Origin: Armatimonadota bacterium
GTDB taxonomy: Bacteria; Armatimonadota; Armatimonadia; Armatimonadales; Armatimonadaceae
DNA length: 9,405 bases
NCBI GenBank assembly: GCA_014381035.1
Contig: JACMIS010000526.1
Coordinates: forward strand, 1-9,405
Direction: 5' to 3'
Shown here: piece by piece, positions 1-5,974 of the stretch
Layout: each line of letters starts with the position of its first letter
How positions within the stretch are numbered: position 1 is the first letter of the stretch
The notes under the pieces: model-generated
Databases searched by the model: none
Told to the model about the DNA's origin: nothing
What the model saw: only the letters and a program-made list of their open reading frames with translations
Program-made: the position numbers and the translations under genes

Positions 1-1845
1 CAGCATGGCAGCCGTGATCGTTCCCCCTTCGGGAAGGGAGATGCGTATCTGGTAGACGGCAGAACGCGACGTCGGCATCTTGCCATCGGTGGTATAGACG
101 ATACGCTGCCCCGTCGGGCTGCTGAGTGTCACCGACCCGTCGCCGTCGCGCTCGGAGATGTCGGGCGCAGGCGCGAGTATCGTCTGCTTAAAAAGACCGA
201 TGGCTGCGAGCGTCGGCTCCCGTCGGGAGCCGGTGATTCGGATACGCACCTGGTCGGTACTGGCGGGCGCACTCAGGCGTAAAAGTCGCCTGTACCCGAC
301 CGTGGTCTGTTGCTCTACCTGCTTCCAGTCCGCGCCGTCCGGGATATTGATGGCGAACGACTCGACACGCTGGCTACGGTGATCCACCGCCTCCTGCAAC
401 GAAACGACATCGAATGTGACGGTGTCGGGCAATTTCAGTGTGAGTGTCGCTGTCGTCTGTCCGGCGGCGGCTTCCCACCAGCTATCGAGGTTCTTATCCA
501 GCGCGAAAGTAGCGGAGTGGCCGGGTTCGGCACTGTCGGCAGTGAGGGTTCCTCCGGCAGACAGATCCTGGGCGAAGGTTTGATCGACGACCTGCGTCAT
601 CTGGCGGAGCGGCATGAGCTGGTCGTCGGGAACCAGACCGCGATCATCCGGCGAAAGGTTGAGCAGCATGTTGCTGTTACGCCCCACCGACTGGTAGTAG
701 ACATCGATCAGCTCGCTCGCGGAACGCGGGTGCTTCTCGGAAGACCAGAACCAGCCGTTGAGAATCGTGGTATTCGTCTCCGCCGGATACCACCAGAGAT
801 GCGAGCCGGGCACGAGCCGGGCACGGCTTCCCAGATCGTCGTTTTGCATATCCCGCCAATCGTATTTCTCCGGTGCCGTCGGGAGCGGGATCACGCTCCA
901 CTCGGTGGTGCGTCCGACGCCGCCTTCGTTGCCGACCCAGCGCACATCCGGTCCCTTGACGGTGATGACAGCCTCCGGCTGGAGCTTGCGGATCAGGTCA
1001 TACCAGGCGGCGTAGTCGTAGGTTTCATGGACGCTCGGATCGGGGTTCGCGCCATCGAACCAGACATCGTGGATGGGACCGAACTCTGTCAGGAGTTCGT
1101 AGAGCTGGTTCAGAAAGTAGCGGTTGTAATCATCCACCGTGTACGAATAGCTCTGGAAACTGTCGGGAGGGGTCCGTCTCTTACCGGGATCGCTCTTAAA
1201 GTTTGCCGGGTCGGTCGGAATCACGGAGAGGACATGCGGGCTCTCGTTGCCGCAATATCCCGCCGGGTTCTTCGGATTGGTCCGCAACTGGTACAGATCC
1301 GCCGGGGAGAGATATACCCCTAACCGGATTCCATACTTATGGGCGGCTTTGGCGACGGCTCCGACCACGTCGCCTTTCCCGTTCTCCCAGGGGCTGGAGA
1401 CTACGGAGTGTTTCGTGTAGCGGCTCGGCCAGAGGCACAGACCGTCGTGGTGCTTGCAGACCAGAACGACCTGGCGTCCACCCGCCTCCTTTACCGCACG
1501 TATCCACTGATCGGCATCGAAGGCGGTCGGGTTGAAGAGCGAAGGGTCTTCCTGTCCGCTCCCCCACTCGACCCCACGGAACGTGTTCGGACCAAAGTGG
1601 ATAAAAAAGGTCCGCTCCAGCCGCATCCAGGCGGTCTGGTTCGGTCGCGGCAGGACCTTTGCTGCCTTCTCCACGATGACTGCCTCGGAGTCGTCCGGGG
1701 CGATTATATGTAGCGACGAGTAGGGTATAGTGCCTGACAAAGATTTACCTCCAGTGGTTGGGTCTGCCGTAGTCATCCGGGAAGGGACATTCCCGGCAAC
1801 GATGCTGACGGCGCAAAGAATGGCGAGCGAGTTCGCATTCGTCAA
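1..1845 (-). CDS. Exported GH29 alpha-L-fucosidase, 3' end outside the window
   Basis: I translated the minus strand by hand: 615 codons are open from a TTG at 1845 to the left edge. GH29 enzymes remove alpha-linked L-fucose from glycans by a retaining mechanism. Visible GH29 signatures are FFIHFGPNTF (residues 80-89), VCKHHDGLCLW (129-139) and DVWFDGANPD (about 260-269), whose Asp264 fits the family nucleophile. NMLLNLSPDDRG at about 398-409 ends the catalytic domain. Residues about 420-555 look like an F5/8-type C (CBM32-like) sandwich, and 556 onward, with YTTDGKMPTS, like a chitobiase C-terminal/Fn3-associated module. A hydrophobic stretch at residues 6-18 suggests an export signal. The TTG start has an AGGA five bases upstream. 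An ATG at 1776 (codon 24) is the alternative but would lose the signal. The gene lies 15 bp after the GH39 stop and is probably co-transcribed and perhaps translationally coupled. The family call is firm; the natural substrate is not known. Confidence 0.88.
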   Translation of the reverse strand, partial: MTNANSLAILCAVSIVAGNVPSRMTTADPTTGGKSLSGTIPYSSLHIIAPDDSEAVIVEKAAKVLPRPNQTAWMRLERTFFIHFGPNTFRGVEWGSGQEDPSLFNPTAFDADQWIRAVKEAGGRQVVLVCKHHDGLCLWPSRYTKHSVVSSPWENGKGDVVGAVAKAAHKYGIRLGVYLSPADLYQLRTNPKNPAGYCGNESPHVLSVIPTDPANFKSDPGKRRTPPDSFQSYSYTVDDYNRYFLNQLYELLTEFGPIHDVWFDGANPDPSVHETYDYAAWYDLIRKLQPEAVITVKGPDVRWVGNEGGVGRTTEWSVIPLPTAPEKYDWRDMQNDDLGSRARLVPGSHLWWYPAETNTTILNGWFWSSEKHPRSASELIDVYYQSVGRNSNMLLNLSPDDRGLVPDDQLMPLRQMTQVVDQTFAQDLSAGGTLTADSAEPGHSATFALDKNLDSWWEAAAGQTTATLTLKLPDTVTFDVVSLQEAVDHRSQRVESFAINIPDGADWKQVEQQTTVGYRRLLRLSAPASTDQVRIRITGSRREPTLAAIGLFKQTILAPAPDISERDGDGSVTLSSPTGQRIVYTTDGKMPTSRSAVYQIRISLPEGGTITAAML

Positions 1846-1850
1846 TAAAT

Positions 1851-1854
1851 TCCT
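1851..1854 (-). promoter_or_regulatory. Shine-Dalgarno AGGA for the TTG start of the GH29 gene
   Basis: On the minus strand, AGGA ends five bases before the TTG at 1845-1843, inside the 15-bp gap after the GH39 stop codon. Together with the hydrophobic signal-like N-terminus this start creates, it supports TTG over the downstream ATG at 1776. Confidence 0.5.
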
Positions 1855-1860
1855 AAAAAC

Positions 1861-3414
1861 CTATTTCGCCTTTTCGATGTCCAGGAACCAAACATCGTTC
1901 GTGCGCATCGGCAGGGTAAGTCGCCCGGTGCCATCCCTGACGACAAGATCGGCTATCCGCTCTTCCGGCGTATACAGGGCTTGGAGACTCTTGAGCGTTT
2001 CCGGTGCAAGATGCGCACCCGTCGCCGGGAGACTCTTCGACCGGGAATAGAAGCCATAGATGTCGTTGCACAGGTAGCCGACCCCTTGCCGCCGGACATG
2101 GTAAGTCCCGTTGGGCACGTTACGGATCGCAATGGTCATGTTTCCCAGATCCTTGGGCGGAAGATCCCGGTGGTAGTAAGGCTCATTGGGCGCGTCCTGT
2201 TTGTAGGGCGTGTAATCCCAGACAACCAGGCGCAGTGCCTTGCCCTTCTTCGTAACAATCGCCCTGGCGGGACCGGTCGAAAGCTCCTCGGAATACAGTC
2301 GAGCAAGAATCGAATAGGCAAAGAACGCTGGCTTGCGCAGACCATCCACATTCAGCAACCCGAAGCCGCCATGGAACGGCTTGTTCGGCGGTCCGGGTTC
2401 CTCAAACTGATCGGAAAAGGTCCAGTAGGAGAGACCGTCCACAAGTCCTTCGCTGTTTCGTATCTTGTCCAGAAGAAACGGGGCACAGACATAGCTATCG
2501 TGAATCGGGTCACGCGGCGAGTAGCTCGGTCCCCATTCGGTGATGAAAAACGGCATTCTGGGTGGTACATTCTTCTTTGACTGGCGAAAGCCCCCAATGA
2601 GCGCGTCGGGGCTGGTGTCCAGCACGGTCCCCCCACCCTGACCTTTCTCATCGAGAAAGCCTTGCATCGCGGCGTAGGCGTGGGAGGAGACGAAGTCCAG
2701 GGGAAGGTCGTTTTTCTTGCAGTATGCGACCAGTTCGGGAATCCAGGCTAAACCCGCCGTGGACGGTCCGCCCACACGCAGACCGGTGTCCACTTTTTTC
2801 AGTGCCCGCGCGGATGCGGCGTAGAGTTCGAAGTACCCCTGCTGCCCACCGGTCCAGAACCCGTCCAGGTTCGGTTCGTTCCAGACCTCGAAGTACCAGC
2901 TTCGGACCTCGCGGATGCCGTATCGGGCGATCAGGTGACGGGCGAAGCTTTCCACCAGGAGTGTCCACTCCGTCATTCGGGCGGGCGGGGTCACGTTCCC
3001 TTTCCACCAGAAGATCGTCTGTTTCCCGCTGGCAATCGGTTCCGGCATAAAGCCGAGTTCGAAGAACGGCTTCAGTTTGGCTTTTCGGAGCTGATCAACG
3101 AACGCATCCACATTGGTCCAGTCGAATCGGAGGGTACCGTCCGCGTTACGAGAGACGACCTTCATCTCCTCATTGAAGAGTCCGTGGCAGCGCAGGTAGC
3201 GGAAGCCGACCTCCTTCTGGAGCGTGAGCAGGTCGCGCTGGTGCTCCGGGCGCAGGAAGATCATTGCGCGGTCCGAGCCGACGCTGAATGTGGCCAGCGA
3301 GGACCGGGGATGAGTCGGTGCCTGAAAGTCGACATCCAGTCGGGAGTCGCTCTGGGCGAACGCGACCGGGGCCATCAAGACAAGTGCCATCGTCAGCAGT
3401 GTTTTCGTTTTCAT
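1861..3414 (-). CDS. Exported GH39 glycosidase (beta-xylosidase-like)
   Basis: 517 residues, close to the usual GH39 size. Residues 1-20 form a clean signal peptide (KTK, hydrophobic core, cleavage after AFA before Q21), so the enzyme acts outside the cytoplasm. The TIM barrel carries SWYFEVWNEPNL (172-183), in which Glu180 fits the acid/base. FFITEWG (289-295) supplies Glu293 as the nucleophile, and RVGGPSTA (213-220) is also typical of clan GH-A. After about residue 380 a beta-rich C-terminal region fits the GH39 beta-sandwich. Characterised GH39 members are mainly beta-xylosidases or alpha-L-iduronidases; lysosomal iduronidase is unlikely in this context, but activity on other glycosides cannot be excluded. 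A GGGGTG run ten bases before ATG can act as the RBS. It is the first gene of a minus-strand operon with the GH29 gene and is divergent from the GH5 gene. Confidence 0.88.
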   Translation of the reverse strand: MKTKTLLTMALVLMAPVAFAQSDSRLDVDFQAPTHPRSSLATFSVGSDRAMIFLRPEHQRDLLTLQKEVGFRYLRCHGLFNEEMKVVSRNADGTLRFDWTNVDAFVDQLRKAKLKPFFELGFMPEPIASGKQTIFWWKGNVTPPARMTEWTLLVESFARHLIARYGIREVRSWYFEVWNEPNLDGFWTGGQQGYFELYAASARALKKVDTGLRVGGPSTAGLAWIPELVAYCKKNDLPLDFVSSHAYAAMQGFLDEKGQGGGTVLDTSPDALIGGFRQSKKNVPPRMPFFITEWGPSYSPRDPIHDSYVCAPFLLDKIRNSEGLVDGLSYWTFSDQFEEPGPPNKPFHGGFGLLNVDGLRKPAFFAYSILARLYSEELSTGPARAIVTKKGKALRLVVWDYTPYKQDAPNEPYYHRDLPPKDLGNMTIAIRNVPNGTYHVRRQGVGYLCNDIYGFYSRSKSLPATGAHLAPETLKSLQALYTPEERIADLVVRDGTGRLTLPMRTNDVWFLDIEKAK

Positions 3415-3427
3415 AATGTTGGATCAC

Positions 3428-3441
3428 CCCGAAGTTTCGGG
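3428..3441. repeat. Perfect inverted repeat in the GH39 leader
   Basis: CCCGAA, two spacer bases, TTCGGG. It lies 14-27 bp upstream of the GH39 start codon, abutting the probable RBS. Its position suits an operator or a small mRNA hairpin that limits ribosome access. It does not match the LacI-family consensus, so a LacI protein is not the obvious binder. Confidence 0.55.
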
Positions 3442-3666
3442 AGGTCTGCGGGATTTACATCATCCGACGACGTAAGGATGCAAGAATCATATCCATATAT
3501 GGGCATAACCAGGCTAATCCGACTCCAAAAAGTGACACTCTCCCAAAGGAGTATTCCCGCTCCTGATTGAATATCCCTATGCCCATTCCACCAGTTTCTC
3601 CAGGCAACAACGATGATACCATCTTTTCATCAGCAATATTACCAGGGAAGGATTCGCTGATGATGG

Positions 3667-3718
3667 TTGACAGATCATCGAATCTGCGATATTTTTGATT
3701 AACCATATACACCAAAAC
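3667..3718 (+). promoter_or_regulatory. Distal promoter-like block upstream of GH5 (copy A)
   Basis: TTGACA at 3667-3672, 17 bases, then TATTTT at 3690-3695 gives a sigma-70-like promoter. It is followed by a conserved block at 3697-3718 (GATTAACC ... ACCAAAAC) that matches 18 of 22 positions with 7737-7758. The segment starting at AATCTG (3681) is also shared. Relative to the pilin copy, the -35 sits 11 bases closer to the shared block. The base-for-base counterpart of that copy's -10 is GAATCT, only 7 bases from TTGACA, so activity here would rely on TATTTT instead. The implied leader to GH5 would be about 400 nt. Confidence 0.45.
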
Positions 3719-3845
3719 AGAGACTATGGTTGTGAACGGAAGCACTGCCGGATATAGGAACTCTACAGCGTGTCGTTGTCGATACGGCGAATAGCGTTAA
3801 TACAAAGAGACTCCGTAACGATGAACATCAAAGACGGTATCAATG

Positions 3846-3875
3846 TTGACTGTTTTACCTGCCTCGATCTCTAAA
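3846..3875 (+). promoter_or_regulatory. Proximal promoter-like element in the GH5 leader
   Basis: TTGACT (5 of 6 to the -35 consensus), 18 bases, TCTAAA (4 of 6 to the -10). The segment 3845-3878 aligns with 7969-8001 before the pilin gene at about 26 of 34 positions. This conservation supports a functional ancestry, though each -10 alone is weak. Confidence 0.4.
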
Positions 3876-3882
3876 GCGTGCT

Positions 3883-3898
3883 GTTTGAAAGGTCAAAC
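3883..3898 (+). repeat. Hairpin GTTTGA-AAGG-TCAAAC
   Basis: A perfect six-base stem with a four-base loop. The word GTTTGAAAGG (3883-3892) recurs at 8012-8021, where it contains the Shine-Dalgarno of the pilin gene. Here no start codon follows, which fits a relic RBS. The hairpin itself could be incidental. Confidence 0.45.
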
Positions 3899-3944
3899 GT
3901 CTGAGAGAGGGAAGACACCCGATTCCATGAAATCACGTTAGCGC

Positions 3945-3956
3945 GCAAACGATTTC
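3945..3956. promoter_or_regulatory. LacI-family operator match upstream of GH5
   Basis: GCAAACGATTTC fits the general LacI-family half-site pattern GNAANCGNTTNC at every specified base, with the central CG. It lies about 160 bp before the GH5 start. A TATTAT (5 of 6 to a -10) at 3975-3980 places the site over the matching -35, which is classical repressor geometry, but that -35 is poor. A LacI-type regulator is encoded directly after GH5. The match falls inside the probable pilin relic, so chance is possible. Confidence 0.42.
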
Positions 3957-4101
3957 AACACAGGAGATTATTGCTATTATTGCGTTTTTAGAAATGATCT
4001 CCTCCTTACTATGAACACGTCCATGAAATATCACGTGTTATCACCTGTCTTGCCCACCACAGACGTCAATCAATGAAGAGAAAAGGCAAGTCCTCCTCGG
4101 T

Positions 4102-4107
4102 AAAGGA
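4102..4107 (+). promoter_or_regulatory. Shine-Dalgarno AAAGGA deciding the GH5 start
   Basis: AAAGGA directly abuts the ATG at 4108, which is too close for initiation, but lies nine bases before the in-frame ATG at 4117. The second ATG is therefore the better start. Confidence 0.55.
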
Positions 4108-4116
4108 ATGAGAAAT

Positions 4117-5670
4117 ATGAGAAATATGTTCAGTCGATCAATCGCTCGGATCACGATGACAGCATCTTTGCTGATGCTATCGTCGACTGCGTTCGCGCAA
4201 CTACCCAATCCGACACATGGGTGGAATCTCGGCAATACTCTGGAGCCGCCCAGTGGCGAAGGAAGCTGGGGACCACCGGCATCTCAGGCACTGATTAACT
4301 CCGTCGCCAATGCCGGATTCAACACTGTTCGCATCCCCTGTGCCTGGGACAGCCATGCGAACCAGTCCACCTATCAGATCGATCCTGCGTACATGGCGCG
4401 GGTCAAGCAGGTGGTGGACTGGTGTTTCGCCAGAAACCTCCACGTCGTTATCAACTGTCACTGGGATGGCGGATGGCTGGACGCCAATCTCACCGGGACC
4501 GTGAAACCCACGATCAACGCGAAGATGAACTCATACTGGTCACAGATCGCGACCACTTTTGCCGGTTATAACAATCGGCTGCTCTTTGCCGCCGCAAACG
4601 AACCGCCCGCTGACAACGCCGCCAAATTGTCGGAGTTGATGACGTACTATCAGACCTTCATCAATGTGGTCCGCTCCAAGGGAGGCAACAACAGTTCTCG
4701 CTGGCTGGTGGTACAGGGACCCAACACCGACATCACCTTGACCGATTCGTTGATGAACACCCTACCCAACGATCCCACACCCGGTCGTCTGATGGTCGAA
4801 GTCCACTACTACACACCCTACCAGTTTACGTTGATGCCCACCGATCAGTCGTGGGGTAACATGTTCTACTTCTGGGGGCAGGGTTATCACTCCGCCACCA
4901 ATCCCTCCCGCAACGCTACCTGGGGCGAAGAAGCCTACACGGATGCGGAGTTCCGCAAAATGTATAACAAGTTCACCAGCAAGGGTATACCCGTAATCCT
5001 CGGCGAGTTCGGCGCGTTCCCGCGCTCGAATCTCACCGGTGCGGACGTTAACTTGAACAATGCCTCCACGACCTATTGGAACAAATACGTTGTTGATTCC
5101 GCCCGTAGCCACGGTATATATCCCATCTACTGGGAAACTCCTGGGGGGGCGTTCGATTGGACCACGGGGGCGATCAGAAACCAGAACGTCGTCAATTCCT
5201 TGACCGGACGCGGCGCGCTTCCTCCTCCGGGCGGCGACGGGGCGCAACACTGCTTCGAACTCAGCACTCAGGGATGGGCATCGAGCGGTGCCCCTATCAC
5301 GGGTGTCACGACCGCAACGACGCAGAGGTTTGCCGGTTCGCGCTCTTTGGCGGTGAGCTTCAACGGCGCGGCGGGAACGTCGGCAGTCACCATCGCGGCA
5401 CCATCCACGCCAGCGGGCAAGACGATCACGTTCCGTGTCTGGATCCCGAGCGGCAGCAAAATCAGCGCGATCCAGCCGTTTGCGCAGGACCGCAACTGGG
5501 CTTGGACCGGTAACTACAAACCTATCGGTAATCTCACGGCGAACGCCTGGAACAACATCACTGTGGTCGTCCCACCCAACGCGGTCACGCCCCTGCAACA
5601 GTTGGGGGTGCAGTTCTCGACCAGTGCCACCTGGACCGGCACTTGCTATATCGATTCCGTGAGCTGGTAA
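4117..5670 (+). CDS. Exported GH5 endo-glycanase with C-terminal carbohydrate-binding-like module
   Basis: 517 residues from ATG 4117 (520 from ATG 4108, numbering used here). Residues 1-30 are a signal peptide cleaved after AFA before QLPNP. The barrel starts with GWNLGNTLE (38-46) and shows NTVRIP (72-77), VINCHWD (114-120), FAAANEPP with acid/base Glu165, EVHYYTPY (231-238), VILGEFG with nucleophile Glu300, and IYWETPG (340-346). This is the full GH5 set, so endo-cleavage of beta-1,4-glucan, xyloglucan or mannan is expected; I cannot choose the substrate. A PPPGGDG linker (372-378) joins a roughly 140-residue beta-sandwich beginning CFELSTQGW and ending CYIDSVSW, typical of galactose-binding-like CBMs, with aromatic residues NWAW at 463-466. 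The sequence ATGAGAAAT is duplicated in tandem at the start. A hairpin follows the stop, and the LacI regulator is next downstream. Confidence 0.92.
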   Translation: MRNMFSRSIARITMTASLLMLSSTAFAQLPNPTHGWNLGNTLEPPSGEGSWGPPASQALINSVANAGFNTVRIPCAWDSHANQSTYQIDPAYMARVKQVVDWCFARNLHVVINCHWDGGWLDANLTGTVKPTINAKMNSYWSQIATTFAGYNNRLLFAAANEPPADNAAKLSELMTYYQTFINVVRSKGGNNSSRWLVVQGPNTDITLTDSLMNTLPNDPTPGRLMVEVHYYTPYQFTLMPTDQSWGNMFYFWGQGYHSATNPSRNATWGEEAYTDAEFRKMYNKFTSKGIPVILGEFGAFPRSNLTGADVNLNNASTTYWNKYVVDSARSHGIYPIYWETPGGAFDWTTGAIRNQNVVNSLTGRGALPPPGGDGAQHCFELSTQGWASSGAPITGVTTATTQRFAGSRSLAVSFNGAAGTSAVTIAAPSTPAGKTITFRVWIPSGSKISAIQPFAQDRNWAWTGNYKPIGNLTANAWNNITVVVPPNAVTPLQQLGVQFSTSATWTGTCYIDSVSW

Positions 5671-5687
5671 CTTGCTATCCCGCACAT

Positions 5688-5724
5688 CCCATCGCTGAGG
5701 CGGGAGAGCCGACTCAACGATGGG
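5688..5724 (+). terminator. Hairpin after GH5, possible terminator
   Basis: CCCATCG (5688-5694) pairs with CGATGGG (5718-5724). After one mismatch, TGAG (5696-5699) pairs with CTCA (5713-5716), leaving a 13-base loop. It begins 17 bases after the GH5 stop. No T-run follows, so it may protect the mRNA 3' end or act with Rho rather than be a classical intrinsic terminator. Confidence 0.45.
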
Positions 5725-5962
5725 CAAAGCGCGATCTTGATGCCAGAATCTGTGGGGCAGTCCGTTTCTTTATATCCCCTGCACTCGATCTGCCGGAGAA
5801 TCAGTGCTTCCATCGCGTTTGTGTGGTTAAATTTTCATGACTGCCGTTGCCGTTTTGGGGGAATCCTGTCATCCGTCCGGCGACGTCCACTTCCTGTTCG
5901 CGTTCGATTTGCTACTACCTATGGACCGTCACACCCGACAATCACCGCCGACACAGGACCAC

Positions 5963-5967
5963 GGGGG
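5963..5967 (+). promoter_or_regulatory. G-rich RBS deciding the regulator start
   Basis: GGGGG lies seven bases before ATG 5975. The upstream in-frame ATGs at 5921 and 5837 have no comparable sequence, and 5975 starts the protein just before its zinc ribbon, as in InsA proteins. Confidence 0.45.
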
Positions 5968-5974
5968 TCTTCTG

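Larger units (their letters stand above)
3883..4003 (+). pseudogene. Probable decayed 5' end of a pilin-like gene
   Basis: Short words match the start of the pilin gene at 8031 in the same order: GTTTGAAAGG (3883 and 8012), GAAGACAC (3911 and 8036), CCATG (3925 and 8054), ACGTT (3935 and 8064), GATTTCAACAC/GATTCACAC (3951 and 8071) and GCTATTATTGCG (3973 and 8103). First to last word is 90 bases here and 91 there. Around the last word the reading frame gives IIAIIAFLEMI against [11 protein letters not shown] in the intact pilin membrane segment, then stops. There is no ATG where the pilin ATG would be (CTG instead), and indels break the frame. I infer a truncated, eroded pilin copy whose leader now drives GH5. 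Each word alone could be chance; the collinearity is the argument. Confidence 0.5.
3415..4116. other. Divergent, AT-rich intergenic region between GH39 and GH5
   Basis: About 0.7 kb with no convincing intact gene. It must hold the promoters for both divergent units. On the minus strand a TATGAT at 3486-3491 is a possible -10 for the GH39 operon, without a good -35. CCATATATGG at 3493-3502 is a perfect palindrome. On the plus strand it holds two promoter-like elements, a hairpin, a LacI-type operator match, and a stretch that looks like a decayed pilin 5' end. Much of it is collinear with the region upstream of the pilin gene at 8031. AGGAGAT (3962-3968) and ATCTCCT (3997-4003) could pair in the GH5 leader. 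Confidence 0.7.
5671..5974 (+). other. Intergenic region between GH5 and the LacI-type regulator
   Basis: About 300 bp if the regulator starts at 5975. Apart from the hairpin near its left end I see no strong promoter: TTTATAT near 5770 and TTAAAT at 5827 lack a matching -35. No LacI-type operator match was found, so autoregulation is not supported. The regulator's frame stays open upstream to ATGs at 5921 and 5837, neither with a Shine-Dalgarno. Confidence 0.55.

Noticed and set aside
310..1323. A 337-residue plus-strand open frame
   Set aside because: It is antisense to the GH29 gene. The minus strand here reads as a continuous protein with clear GH29 motifs, while this frame has no recognisable domain or good RBS.
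3455..3745. A 96-residue minus-strand frame between GH39 and GH5
   Set aside because: GTG start without Shine-Dalgarno and no recognisable family. The VLVYMVNQ stretch it shares with a frame at 7651-7842 comes from the shared promoter block, whose spacing differs by 11 bases, so coding conservation is not supported.
4762..5727. A 321-residue minus-strand open frame
   Set aside because: Antisense shadow of the GH5 gene, rich in Arg and low-complexity, with no family features.
5837..5974. A 46-residue N-terminal extension of the regulator
   Set aside because: The frame is open, but neither upstream ATG has a Shine-Dalgarno and the extension has no domain. The start at 5975 is better supported.
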